Source: Psychrobacter sp. 4Dc (lineage in GTDB: Bacteria > Pseudomonadota > Gammaproteobacteria > Pseudomonadales > Moraxellaceae). From it: a stretch of 64,000 bases of DNA. This document shows, one piece after another, positions 27,480-37,226 of this stretch. Made by a program: the position numbers and the translations under genes. Under the pieces are notes generated by a model. That model was not told where the DNA came from, searched no databases, and was given only the letters and a program-made list of their open reading frames with translations. The stretch is taken from contig NZ_PJAT01000039.1 of assembly GCF_002836715.1 (NCBI RefSeq), positions 1-64,000 of the forward strand, written 5' to 3'. Position 1 is the first letter of the stretch. Each line of letters starts with the position of its first letter.

Positions 27480-30434
27480 TTGGCGAACTCTAGGCAGCCT
27501 AATCTGATGGATTTTTTTGGTGAACAGCGGATACGTACGCGGCGCAGTCTATTACTTTATGGACTGTTTTTCCTGATTGTACTTGCTCATATGGCAGTGG
27601 GACTGGCTGTCATGTCTATACTGCTGACAGTATTTACAGGCGGTATATACTACTGGGTATTGGTTCTGGTCATTGTCTTGACGTTAGGCAGTTTCGTTGG
27701 TGGTAGTTTTTTAGAGTATCGACGCCTGCGAGCAGGTGGCCGCGCTATTGCTCAGCGAGTAGGGGCGGTTAGGCTATTCATTGATAACAGCCAAGAAGCA
27801 TGGGAGCACAGTCAAGGAGTCGCTCATCAACACGAAGCTGAAGAAAAGGTTCGCTATAGTTCACGTCATATAGCAGTACGTGACGAGCGCGATTTTCCGC
27901 CCGTTTATCGTCGCTACTATGAAATCGCTCAACAACTGGCCATTGCGGCAGGTTTGCAAACCCCTATTTTGTACGTGCTACCTGACGAGCAGGGTATCAA
28001 CGGTTTCGTCGCTGGTCGCCATAGCTCAGATATGGTACTCGTCGTTACTCAAGGTGCGTTAGATAAACTGTCTGACGAGGCGCTATACGGACTCATTGGT
28101 CATGAATATGGTCATATATTGCACGGTGATGCTACGTTCAATCTACAGCTGATGGTGGTATTGGCAGGCTTGCAGATACTATATGACTGGAGTGACCCAA
28201 TATCTAATTACCGTTATTTTGATAGCGATAGTATTTCCCAAAAGTTTCTATCACAGAGACAGGTTGATACGCTTGCACGCAATACAGAAGCGCAAACCGC
28301 TAATTTCACCACGCATAGTGAATGGGTCGCTTATTGGCAGCAGCAATCACAACAACAGCAGTCCTCAGCCAAGCGTCAGTCTAAATGGGTGCAAACGCCA
28401 CCTATAATAGATCGTCAAGCCCCGCGTAGTGTCTGGACATTGCTACTGCATGGTTTGAGCTTCTCTAGTATGGCAAGCGCGCAGTTGATTAAGCACAGTT
28501 TTAATCGTGAGCGCGAGCTACTTGCTGATGCTACTAGTGTTCAATTGACACGTACGCCTGCGATTATCGAAACCTTAAAAGCTATTCATCAAGACTCGCT
28601 CGGCTCGCGTTTGTCTGGCATCGCCGATATCAATGGACTCAGTCATTTTTTCTTTGCTAGTAGTGGGGCAGACTTGGGTGATGTGTCATGGTTTGCCACA
28701 CATCCAAGCTTGACTGAGCGTATGAGCGCTATTAATGCGGATGCTTATCATGAGTTTGCGGTACAAGTTGCCAAAGAAAAGCGAATAAATCAGCAAAAGG
28801 TCAAAGAAATATATAGGCAACGACGCTTAGGTGATTGGGGGGCAACAAAAGAAAATAGCCTAAGTGAAGATTTCCCAGAAAAAAACTTGCAGCAGTCGGC
28901 GTTACTTGGATCTCAAACAGCTGCAACGATTAATATAAGAGACAATAAACAGATAAGTGACGCAAAAGTTCTTGCTGAATCTATAAGCGACAGTCGTAAT
29001 AAAGATAATGGCGAATTAGAGATTGATGACGGTTTAGAGTTTGCCGTAGAAGCTGATGTGGTGGTCGATGGGCGGCTTCAAGTACAGGCCGAAGACGTTG
29101 GCGTTCATCAGCTATTAAAACCGTGGCAGTCCAAACCTGACGCTGACCTACCAGAAAACACATTAATTGGGTTTAATGATATTAAAAAGGTATCACTACC
29201 TCAGTACATACTCAACCATAGTCATCATCCTTTAGGTGCGCTAGCATTAGTCGAAGCTGTCTTGCTTTGTCATCAGCATCAATCATTATCAACGACTGCC
29301 ACTTATAGTTTGAATGATATTTGGAATGATGGCTTCTCTGTTGCGACTGACTCGACTTCCCATGAGCAAATATTACCGCATAGGATAGATACTAAGCTGA
29401 TGACAGTAGTAGCCAGTTTGGACAGACGTTTAGACAGCGCTTTGATTGAGCTCGCCTTAAACCAATTGCATCAAAAGAATTTATCTGAACTATGTATTGA
29501 AGATCTAAAGCTCAAAAGTAAAAACGATCATAGTCACGACAGTCATCAGTACTATAAAAAACAAGAAAAATGCCGTACGATGTTGTTGCGTTATCAGCAG
29601 GGCATATTTGAGTTATTTAACCAACAGCTGACATCTGACTTAACCAAAAGCTTAGCTTCTGATTCGTCAGATAAAAATATAGCTAGTGATAACGCTCATG
29701 CGGTTGCGATTACTCTGAATAACCCGTTAGCTTTAGCACATCAAAAATCGCCAATATCATCATTATGGCAAGCGCTACATTTGCAGCAGTTACTACCGAT
29801 ATTGTCTAAAGTTTTACAAGATACAGACGCGCAGTCTCTATGGCCGCAAATACTAAAGACTGGTATGGAAGACGTAAGGGCGCAATTGGACCCTTCAGGT
29901 CAGGTGTTTACAGGACTTAGTAAATCAGAAGTATCAGTTGTTGTCTTATTGGCTTATCGACTATCAAAAGATGCAAAAGGCCAGATGATTTCAATGCATG
30001 ACCGATCGTTATTGAGTGAGGGTAACGACAGTGTGGCGCATTATATTGTAGATTTGAGACGGCATGCGCGCTTGATTAATATTGATCTTATGACAGTAAG
30101 CGACGTTAATTTACAGTGGCTATTATTGACCGCACAGCACTTGAATAGCATTCAGTTATTGGCGATTATTTCTGCGGTTCCTGTCTCTACCAATCACTCT
30201 ATCAAGCGCTTGGTAGGTGCTCAGAATGCTGATAATTATCGAGAGAAGCAACAGGACGGTAGCCAAATAGATTATAATGAAAGTGAGATGAACCAGCCGA
30301 CTCATAATGAATACCGCCAATGGCTAAGTACGTTGCATACGGTGATGTTACACGATACGATAATCAGCCAAGATGAATACGATTGTTTGCTGGCAATATC
30401 AGAGCGTTGGCTCGGTATTCGACAGCTGTTTTGA
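27480..30434 (+). CDS. M48-family metallopeptidase with long C-terminal extension
   Basis: A 984-residue membrane peptidase. Two membrane segments lie at about 24-80. The zinc site HEYGH is at 208-212, and the third ligand Glu lies in RERELLADA around 340. Residues beyond about 430 (over 500 residues) form an extension: a charged, variable stretch to about 550, then a helical region. Its end (HDTIISQDEYDCLLAISERW) resembles TerB-like folds. The start is TTG at 27480 with a weak AAGG upstream; the ATG at 27507 is an alternative. It is linked to LemA by 13 bp. Probable role is envelope protein quality control, inferred from HtpX/LoiP relatives. Confidence 0.85.
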   Translation: MANSRQPNLMDFFGEQRIRTRRSLLLYGLFFLIVLAHMAVGLAVMSILLTVFTGGIYYWVLVLVIVLTLGSFVGGSFLEYRRLRAGGRAIAQRVGAVRLFIDNSQEAWEHSQGVAHQHEAEEKVRYSSRHIAVRDERDFPPVYRRYYEIAQQLAIAAGLQTPILYVLPDEQGINGFVAGRHSSDMVLVVTQGALDKLSDEALYGLIGHEYGHILHGDATFNLQLMVVLAGLQILYDWSDPISNYRYFDSDSISQKFLSQRQVDTLARNTEAQTANFTTHSEWVAYWQQQSQQQQSSAKRQSKWVQTPPIIDRQAPRSVWTLLLHGLSFSSMASAQLIKHSFNRERELLADATSVQLTRTPAIIETLKAIHQDSLGSRLSGIADINGLSHFFFASSGADLGDVSWFATHPSLTERMSAINADAYHEFAVQVAKEKRINQQKVKEIYRQRRLGDWGATKENSLSEDFPEKNLQQSALLGSQTAATINIRDNKQISDAKVLAESISDSRNKDNGELEIDDGLEFAVEADVVVDGRLQVQAEDVGVHQLLKPWQSKPDADLPENTLIGFNDIKKVSLPQYILNHSHHPLGALALVEAVLLCHQHQSLSTTATYSLNDIWNDGFSVATDSTSHEQILPHRIDTKLMTVVASLDRRLDSALIELALNQLHQKNLSELCIEDLKLKSKNDHSHDSHQYYKKQEKCRTMLLRYQQGIFELFNQQLTSDLTKSLASDSSDKNIASDNAHAVAITLNNPLALAHQKSPISSLWQALHLQQLLPILSKVLQDTDAQSLWPQILKTGMEDVRAQLDPSGQVFTGLSKSEVSVVVLLAYRLSKDAKGQMISMHDRSLLSEGNDSVAHYIVDLRRHARLINIDLMTVSDVNLQWLLLTAQHLNSIQLLAIISAVPVSTNHSIKRLVGAQNADNYREKQQDGSQIDYNESEMNQPTHNEYRQWLSTLHTVMLHDTIISQDEYDCLLAISERWLGIRQLF

Positions 30435-30548
30435 TGGGTATGGATCTAGTATTTGATTAATAGTGTGATGCATACTCAGTGAGAGCTGCCAAAACCATAA
30501 ACACATCTGTAAATGATATAAACAAAATGAGTAGGATAGTAGAGTCGA

Positions 30549-31490
30549 ATGAGTGATACCCAAGACCCACTAACTGTATTACAGCGCCGTGTGCAGCAAC
30601 GCCAAATTCTAGCGATGATGGGTATCAATCAGTGGGTACAACCTGAGTCAGAAACCATCAATATGGCTGACATTGCGACAGCTTCGGTTGAGCAGTCAAA
30701 TATTGATTCCACTGATATTGAGTCTAATAACAATGAAGTAATAGCGAGCGTTAGAGTGGTAGACACAGTTGATCAACCGTCTGGTGGTTATGATATCAAT
30801 GATTATAACGCTAGCGACTATGTTGCCGATGAGTATGGTACTGATTTGCAAGCTACTACTGAACAGACGGCTAGTGAGCAAAGCCCTGTTACTTATAGTT
30901 TTGATTCCGTTGATTCAACTACGGTCAGTTCAAGTGCTGCTAGTTCAAATACTGTTAGTTCAAATACTGTTAGTTCAAGTACTGGGTCTAACTATCATGA
31001 CATCCCAAGTACTGCATCGAACCAAACTGCTGTAACCTCTACGAATGCACCTATTGAGCAGCCTCAATTCGCGCAGAGTAATTTTCCGCAGAGTACTAGT
31101 GATGACAGCATAAATGATGATAGCTTAAAAAAAGTAGCACCATTTGACCTGCAAGGTGGCCGCTATGGTGACTGGGTGATATTGGTTGATATCAAAGCGC
31201 TAAATAGTGACAGTCAAAAACTATGGCAAAACATCACCCAAGCGCTATCAATCACCTGTGAGACCACCTCATTCCCGATTTGTGATGGTATGGATACTGC
31301 TGAGCTTGCCAATGCCAGTCTTGCAGGATATATTTTTCGAATTGGCCGAAGCGAAGAAATACAAGTTGCTGCACTGACCGCGCTGCCTGATGGCCTTCAA
31401 CATCCCAATCTGACCACTGTGCCGACATTAGAAGAAATGCTCGCAGACAGTGATGCTAAACGTCAGCTGTGGGAGCAGATATCTCATTGA
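30549..31490 (+). CDS. holD: Probable DNA polymerase III psi subunit (HolD) with a long linker
   Basis: A 313-residue protein. Residues 11-33 (LQRRVQQRQILAMMGINQW) match the HolD N-terminus (E. coli: LQQLGITQW), which binds the clamp loader. Residues 208-313 match the HolD core: DWVILVDIKAL against VRLVMVANDLPAL, YIFRIG against SWRLG, and LADSDAKRQLWEQI against RANPTARAALWQQI. Between them lie about 170 residues of Ser/Thr/Asn/Asp low complexity, absent in E. coli (137 residues). Psi links the clamp loader to chi and SSB, so the insert would be a tether. The match is by eye and individual blocks are short, but order and spacing agree. The N-terminal IRES-like start has GAGTCGA only, a weak site. 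Confidence 0.68.
   Translation: MSDTQDPLTVLQRRVQQRQILAMMGINQWVQPESETINMADIATASVEQSNIDSTDIESNNNEVIASVRVVDTVDQPSGGYDINDYNASDYVADEYGTDLQATTEQTASEQSPVTYSFDSVDSTTVSSSAASSNTVSSNTVSSSTGSNYHDIPSTASNQTAVTSTNAPIEQPQFAQSNFPQSTSDDSINDDSLKKVAPFDLQGGRYGDWVILVDIKALNSDSQKLWQNITQALSITCETTSFPICDGMDTAELANASLAGYIFRIGRSEEIQVAALTALPDGLQHPNLTTVPTLEEMLADSDAKRQLWEQISH
30917..30988 (+). repeat. 15-bp imperfect tandem repeat inside the psi linker
   Basis: Units like ACTGTTAGTTCAAAT recur about four to five times, encoding Val-Ser-Ser-Asn-Thr steps. Being a multiple of three, gain or loss of units keeps frame and changes only linker length. Confidence 0.75.
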
Positions 31491-31582
31491 GTTGTATAAA
31501 AACTAACATCGATACCAATGCCTTTATCAACAAACTGAAATAAAAAACATCCTTTTATTTCATCATACCTAGGACTGTGATT

Positions 31583-32710
31583 ATGCCTACAACCCCAACG
31601 TCTACAGCAACTGCCACCCCGCATCGCCTGCCAAATTTTTGTGCTGGCCCTGCTACCATGCCAACAGCCGTATTAGAGCGCGCACAGAGCGAACTGCTTG
31701 ATTGGCAAGGTCGCGGCCTGTCGGTCATGGAAGTGAGCCATCGTAGCAAAGAGTATATGGCCATTACTGACAAAGCGGAAGCTAAGCTACGCACGCTTAT
31801 GGAGATACCAGATAACTATAAAGTGCTGTTTTTGCAAGGTGGCGCAAGTTTGCAGTTTTCTGCGATTCCATTGAATCTGTTAAATGGCGGACGCGGTGAC
31901 TATTTGACGACAGGAGCGTGGTCAGGTAAAGCAATCAAAGAAGCTAAGCGCTATGAAGCATTGGGTTTGGGCGAGATTAATTTAGTTGCGACTGGCAAAG
32001 AGAATAACTTTACTGACGTACCAGCGCAAAGCGATTGGAATATCAGTAAAGACGCCGTTTATTTTCATTACTGTGCTAATGAAACAATTCATGGCCTACA
32101 GATATTTGAGCCGCCACAAGTAGATGCGCCAATCATTGCTGATATGTCATCTTGTATCTTGTCGCAGCCCATAGATGTGTCTAAATTTGGCATGATCTAC
32201 GCGGGCGCCCAGAAAAACATCGGTCCTGCAGGTCTAGTCATTGTCATTATCCGTGACGATTTGATGGGGCAAGCAAGTGAATGGTGTCCTATGCTGTTGA
32301 ACTATGAGCATCAAGCTGACAAAGAGTCTATGTCTAACACGCCAGCGACGTATTCTTGGTACTTAGCAGGGCTGGTGTTTGATTGGTTGGAAGAGCAGGG
32401 AGGTGTAGCTGCTATCGGTAAAATCAATCAGCAAAAAGCTGACTTACTTTATAAGACAATCGATGACAGCAGTTTTTATAATAATCCAGTAGATTCTAAG
32501 TATCGTTCTATCATGAACGTGCCATTTACTTTAGCAGACAGCAGCCTTGATAAAGTATTCTTAGAAGAGTCAGAAAAAGCTGGATTGTTAAATCTAAAAG
32601 GTCATCGTGACGTAGGCGGTATGCGAGCCAGCATCTACAATGCCGTACCAATTGAGTGGGTACAGCAGCTGGTTGACTTTATGATTGCGTTCGAAAAAAA
32701 GCATGCATAA
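31583..32710 (+). CDS. serC: Phosphoserine aminotransferase
   Basis: A PLP enzyme of 375 residues that makes 3-phosphoserine from 3-phosphohydroxypyruvate in serine synthesis; it also acts in pyridoxal phosphate synthesis in many gamma-proteobacteria. Family motifs are FCAGPATMP at the start, QGGASLQFSAIP, ADMSSCILS and the PLP lysine in YAGAQKNIGPAG. I place the start at the ATG at 31583, eight bases after AGGA; a GTG two codons earlier is the alternative. A strong terminator follows. Confidence 0.96.
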   Translation: MPTTPTSTATATPHRLPNFCAGPATMPTAVLERAQSELLDWQGRGLSVMEVSHRSKEYMAITDKAEAKLRTLMEIPDNYKVLFLQGGASLQFSAIPLNLLNGGRGDYLTTGAWSGKAIKEAKRYEALGLGEINLVATGKENNFTDVPAQSDWNISKDAVYFHYCANETIHGLQIFEPPQVDAPIIADMSSCILSQPIDVSKFGMIYAGAQKNIGPAGLVIVIIRDDLMGQASEWCPMLLNYEHQADKESMSNTPATYSWYLAGLVFDWLEEQGGVAAIGKINQQKADLLYKTIDDSSFYNNPVDSKYRSIMNVPFTLADSSLDKVFLEESEKAGLLNLKGHRDVGGMRASIYNAVPIEWVQQLVDFMIAFEKKHA

Positions 32711-32729
32711 GTCATAATAGCCTTTAAAA

Positions 32730-32766
32730 TAAAAGACGCTGCTTTTACAAGTTGCGTCTTTTTTTA
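32730..32766 (+). terminator. serC terminator
   Basis: AAAGACGC and GCGTCTTT pair around a short loop, followed by seven T residues. Confidence 0.88.
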
Positions 32767-32879
32767 TGAGTGTATTTGTCGATGCGCAGTTTTAGGAAGA
32801 AGCGTTTAATATCTGCCGCCATTATATCTAATATCAATGATGTCGTACTGATGGATGCCGCGTAACACGGCAAACCATT

Positions 32880-33060
32880 AGGATGAACTACCCACTACCT
32901 TATAGGTAGGGGTTTCTTAGGTAACGCTCATACTTGACACGATATTCTGTATCAGCGGTTAAGCGAATTGACTAAGCTAACCCTGTCGCACCGACAGTTT
33001 TTGAGTGTTTAGCCAGTAGCAATCCTTGATTTAAGATGTTAATACTGGCGTTGAGGTCTC
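32880..33060 (-). ncRNA. Candidate omega RNA (reRNA) at the tnpB 3' end
   Basis: In related elements the guide RNA of TnpB comes from the 3' end of tnpB through the right-end hairpin, with the guide being flanking DNA just outside the element. The right-end hairpin is intact here, followed by a second small hairpin (TGCCG/CGGCA, about 32858-32874). This is inferred from family knowledge; no promoter or processing site can be shown. Confidence 0.4.
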
Positions 33061-34126
33061 GGTCATTTTCTTGCAGGCAACTTGGACAATTCTAAGATCT
33101 TAACGACAGCGGTAATTCAGCTTTCGTTAGCAAGTGACTGCATCCTGAGCACGTTTTAGAGGATGGATACCACCGGTCTATTTTAACAAGCGTTTTACCG
33201 TACCATTCCGCTTTATATGCCAGCATGGTGGTAAAGACCGACCAAGCGCTGTCCGATATGGCTTTGGCAAGTTTCCTGTTCTTAACCATACCCTTTACAT
33301 TCAAATCCTCAATAGCAATAACATCGTGGTTTTTGATGATATTGAATGAGAGCTTATGTAGAAAGTCTTTGCGGCTATTGGTTATTTTCTCGTAGACTTT
33401 AGCAACTTTAAGTTTTTGCTTTTGGTAGTTACCGCTCTCTGATAGTTTACGTTGATCCGCTTTGGCCACAGCTCTACGTTTGGCTAAAATCTTTTGTTCT
33501 CGCGCCAGTTTATCTTGCAACTTTGCCAGAAACTTAGGATTGGCAACTCTGCATCCATTTGATAAGACGATGAAGTGGGTCAGTCCTAAATCAATGCCGA
33601 TATTAGAGTGAGTCTTTGGTAGTGGCTCAACGACCGTTTCAACCAATAGGCTGACGTAATACTTGTCTGATGGGGTTTTGCTTATGGTGGCACTTTTTAT
33701 TAAGCCGTTTATTTTACTGGGGAATTTGGCGTTGATGTGGCCTATTTTAGGCAGTTTAACGGTGTTTTTTGTGACGGCTACCGTTCCCTTTTGATTGTTG
33801 GTGGTGTAGCTGTCTTTAATGCCTTTTTTCTTGAATTTAGGAAAACCTGAGCCTTGTTTGAAAAACTTGCTATAGGCAGCTCTTAGCTGTTGCTGTACGT
33901 TAGCCAATGCCAGGCTATCCACTTCTTTGAGCCATTCAAACTCTTTTTTGTACTGAGCTGGGGTGTTGTTTAGGGTGGTTTTAGTAGCTTTGTAATGATC
34001 AATCTTATCACCAAGCATTTTATTCCAAATAAAGCGCGTACAACCGAATGATTTAGCAAAGAATACTTGCTGATCGGCATTAGGATATATCCTAACTTTA
34101 TGGGCGTTTAGAATTTGAGTGGGCAT
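32972..34126 (-). pseudogene. tnpB: tnpB (OrfB) nuclease gene interrupted by an in-frame amber codon
   Basis: RNA-guided nuclease of IS605 elements. The frame from the ATG at 34126 contains the N-terminal KVRIYPN motif, the RuvC Asp in GIDLGLTHF, the Glu in IAIEDLNVKGM and the first half of the zinc finger (CSGC). It stops with TAG at 33092-33094. The same frame continues without shift for 39 more codons to the TAG at 32972, encoding NCPSC, the second zinc pair, and DRDLNASINIL, the third RuvC Asp. The simplest explanation is a TGG to TAG change at a Trp (usual context R-x-W-x-C-P-x-C). The truncated product lacks a catalytic Asp and should be inactive as a nuclease. Confidence 0.9.
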
Positions 34127-34356
34127 ACAGACGGTGCTTATATTTCGTGCTATATTTATTATTAATAATACCAAATGTAGAAATAGTTACTACCAACAAT
34201 GCATTCATCCCACTACTTTAGAAGTAGGGAAATTCTGCGCTAAAGTGTTAAAAAACCTAAGTTTGTTATGATAAAATTTTGCTATAACGCTGTTTTGCTG
34301 TCAGGCTTTACGTTTTGATATTTATATTGGTTAGCATAGAGGTTTATTATAACGTC

Positions 34357-36192
34357 ATGATAATAAAAAACGCCCTGTTAAAAGCTGTATTGCTAACCAT
34401 CACCGTCAGTTTGATACCGAGCAGTATCGCTGCACCTATCACGACGACCGCGCTTGGTCACAATAGTCCTACTAAGTACATCGATGCACCTTACTTACCT
34501 TATGCCAATCCAAAAGCGCCATCAGGAGGTACGCTGTCTCTAGATGCTCGCGGTACGTTTAATAGCGCCAATAAATGGATGACCACAGGCGTCGCGATGA
34601 TTGGCACAGACTATCTGTATGATACTTTGATGACTGGCTCATTAAATGAAGCATTTACCATGTATCCACAGCTGGCAAGTAAAGTGACATATGATCCAGA
34701 TGATACCAGCTGGATTATCTATCATCTCAATCCTAATGCTCGTTTTTGGGATGGGTCGGGTGTGACCAGTCGCGATGTAAAAGCGACTTTTGAGGCGATA
34801 TTGAACAAAGGCCCCATGTATATTCGCAGTTATCTTAGCGATATCAAAGACATTCAAATCATTAATGATCAACAAGTAAAGTTTGTCTTTGCCTCTGCTG
34901 AAAACAAAGAGATTTTACTGACTGTTGGCCAGTTCCCTATATTTGCCAAGTCTTCCATTGATGCCGATTTTGAGAAAATCAGTCTGTCACCATTGATGGG
35001 TAGTGGTCCTTATAAATTGGGACGCGTCGATGCAGGGCGTTCGGTAAGTTATATACGTGATCCCAATTATTGGGGGCGTGATTTGATGGTCAATCGTGGC
35101 CGCTACAATTTTGATATGATCAAGTTTGTTTATTATCAAAGTGATGAGATTGCCTTTGAAGGTTTTAAATCCGGTCAATACCGTTTTCGTCCCGAAAATA
35201 AAGCATCTAACTGGGTAACTGGGTATAATTTCCCTGCCGTAAAAGCAGGGCTTATCCAAAAAGAGACGATAACCAGCCAAAATCCAGTACCGATGCAGGC
35301 ATTGGTGATGAATATGCGTCGCCCAATCTTTCAAGATATCAAAGTTCGCCAAGCACTGACAGCTGCTTATGATTTTGAATGGATGAATAAAACCCTATTT
35401 CATGGGCAGTACGAGCGTTTGCAGAGCTTCTTCCATGGCTCAGAACTTGCCGCAACGGGTACGCCATCTGATGCAGAGATGCAGGTATTGACACCGTTAT
35501 TGTCTGAGCTCGAACCGAAACAGCACCAAGCAACATTAGCAGAATGGCAGCTACCCACCAGCGATGGTAATGGCTTTAATCGTCAAGGATTATTAGAAGC
35601 GCGCCAGCTTCTATTAGAGGCTGGGTTTTATTATGAGGATATGAAACTATATCAACCTGATGGGTCGCTTGCTCAGATTGAGATTTTGATGACAGGCGAG
35701 ACCATGGGCCGTGTATTGTTGCCTTATATTCGCAATCTAAAACGCTTGGGATTTGATGCAACCTTGCGTCAAGTCGATGGGCCGCAATATTATGAGCGTA
35801 TGCGCCGTTTTGACTATGACATGGTCGTGGACGTATTTGCTCAAAGCCTATCTCCTGGTGCTGAGCAAGCGGCATTTTGGGGTAGCGCTGCTGCTGACGA
35901 GCCTGGCAATCATAATAGTGCTGGTATCAAAAATGCTGCCGTCGATAAGGTCGTTGCTGCCCTTGGTAATGCCAAAAATCGTGACGAGATTGTACTGTAT
36001 ACACAGGTGTTAGATCGGTTGTTGCGCGCAGGTCATTATGTCGTACCGCTATACGGCAAATCTGGCACCAATGTCGCCTATTGGGATCAGTATCGCCATA
36101 CTGAAAAACTACCGACCAATGCTGTTGGTATCGATTACTGGTGGGTGGATAAAGAGGCAGAAGGGCGTATCAATAAATATTTAAAACAATAA
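34357..36192 (+). CDS. yejA: Peptide ABC transporter periplasmic binding protein (YejA-like)
   Basis: A 611-residue family 5 solute-binding protein. It has a signal peptide (cleavage near SIA-AP, about 25), the N-terminal block LGHNSPTKYIDAPYLPYANP, and SGPYKL and VRQALTAAYDFEWMNKTLFHGQYER typical of YejA rather than OppA or DppA. I use the ATG at 34357, which starts a good signal peptide; the frame opens at 34315. E. coli YejABEF imports oligopeptides including microcin C. It is the first gene of yejA-gloB-yejB-yejE-yejF. Confidence 0.9.
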   Translation: MIIKNALLKAVLLTITVSLIPSSIAAPITTTALGHNSPTKYIDAPYLPYANPKAPSGGTLSLDARGTFNSANKWMTTGVAMIGTDYLYDTLMTGSLNEAFTMYPQLASKVTYDPDDTSWIIYHLNPNARFWDGSGVTSRDVKATFEAILNKGPMYIRSYLSDIKDIQIINDQQVKFVFASAENKEILLTVGQFPIFAKSSIDADFEKISLSPLMGSGPYKLGRVDAGRSVSYIRDPNYWGRDLMVNRGRYNFDMIKFVYYQSDEIAFEGFKSGQYRFRPENKASNWVTGYNFPAVKAGLIQKETITSQNPVPMQALVMNMRRPIFQDIKVRQALTAAYDFEWMNKTLFHGQYERLQSFFHGSELAATGTPSDAEMQVLTPLLSELEPKQHQATLAEWQLPTSDGNGFNRQGLLEARQLLLEAGFYYEDMKLYQPDGSLAQIEILMTGETMGRVLLPYIRNLKRLGFDATLRQVDGPQYYERMRRFDYDMVVDVFAQSLSPGAEQAAFWGSAAADEPGNHNSAGIKNAAVDKVVAALGNAKNRDEIVLYTQVLDRLLRAGHYVVPLYGKSGTNVAYWDQYRHTEKLPTNAVGIDYWWVDKEAEGRINKYLKQ

Positions 36193-36343
36193 ACAGTATT
36201 TACTATAAAGCTTGACCCGATAACAACGGACAGCTGAGCCTATATGTTGTTTTATTAAATATATGCTATTGCTATCAAATAACAGTTAAATTAAATAATT
36301 TAAAATAACACGTAACAAAAATAACTACCGGTAAGGATTTAAT

Positions 36344-37123
36344 ATGAGTATTCGTATTCACCCAATCAAAGCATTTAGCGATAACTATATCTGGACATTG
36401 ATTAATGAAAATAATAAGCAGGCGATTGTCATTGATCCAGGTCAAGCCCAGCCGGTCATTGATTATCTAGAGACGCATGAGCTCGAACTAACATCGATTT
36501 GGACGACTCACCATCATCATGATCATATCGGCGGCGTCGCAGAGTTGCAGGAATCGTATCCGATGACTCATCTGGTTGCGCATAGTGAGCATGGCGTCGA
36601 TGAAGATCAAACTATCAAAGACGGTAGCACGGTGAGCGCATGGGGCTGCTCTGCGCAAGTCTGGGATGTATCAGGGCATACCGCTAGCCATATGGCCTAT
36701 ATTTTGGATATCGATGGGCAAAAGCATTGTTTCTGCGGTGATACGTTGTTTAGTGCAGGTTGTGGACGTGTGTTTACTGGTACGATTGAGCAACTGCATG
36801 AGAGCTTTAAGCGTTTGAACGGCTTGCCTCATGAGGCGCTACTGTATCCGGCGCATGAATATACGGCCAGTAACCTACGTTTTGGTCTATCTATTGAACC
36901 TGACAATGAATCGATGCAGCAAGCCTTAGCACGAGCAGAGGTACAAACTGAACAAGGCATGGCAACGCTACCAGTGACACTAGAGCATGAGCGCACGGTA
37001 AATGTGTTTTTACGTACACAAGAGCCGAGTGTAATCGCAGGAGTTAAATCCAAAATGCCTATCGATGATGAGAAGTCGTTAACGGTATTTGCAGCGTTAC
37101 GTGAGCTGAAAAACAACTTTTAA
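36344..37123 (+). CDS. gloB: Hydroxyacylglutathione hydrolase (glyoxalase II)
   Basis: A 259-residue metallo-beta-lactamase-fold enzyme that hydrolyses S-lactoylglutathione, the second step of methylglyoxal detoxification. The metal site THHHHDH is at 55-61, with further ligands in SGHTASH, FCGDTLF and PAHEYT. The C-terminal substrate domain ends with FAALRELKNNF. GTAAGGA precedes the ATG. It lies between yejA and yejB on the same strand (150 and 103 bp gaps), an unusual place. Confidence 0.95.
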   Translation: MSIRIHPIKAFSDNYIWTLINENNKQAIVIDPGQAQPVIDYLETHELELTSIWTTHHHHDHIGGVAELQESYPMTHLVAHSEHGVDEDQTIKDGSTVSAWGCSAQVWDVSGHTASHMAYILDIDGQKHCFCGDTLFSAGCGRVFTGTIEQLHESFKRLNGLPHEALLYPAHEYTASNLRFGLSIEPDNESMQQALARAEVQTEQGMATLPVTLEHERTVNVFLRTQEPSVIAGVKSKMPIDDEKSLTVFAALRELKNNF

Positions 37124-37226
37124 AGTAAGTTTTTAACAAATAGTTTGCTTTTAAGCACCTATTTAATACACCACAATTCGCTGCTGAACGTCATTGCTAT
37201 CTCTCTTTATTTAGGAAGTCGCCATT

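Larger units (their letters stand above)
32880..34240 (-). mobile_element. IS200/IS605-family element, tnpB only, decayed
   Basis: The element has no tnpA. Subterminal hairpins typical of the family mark its ends: on the minus strand CCCTACTTCTAAAGTAGTGGG (about 34208-34228, left end) and CCCCTACCTATAAGGTAGTGGG (about 32891-32912, right end). There are no terminal inverted repeats or target duplication. Exact cleavage points cannot be fixed without an empty site, so the boundaries are approximate. It sits between serC and yejA and does not break a recognisable gene. Confidence 0.78.
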
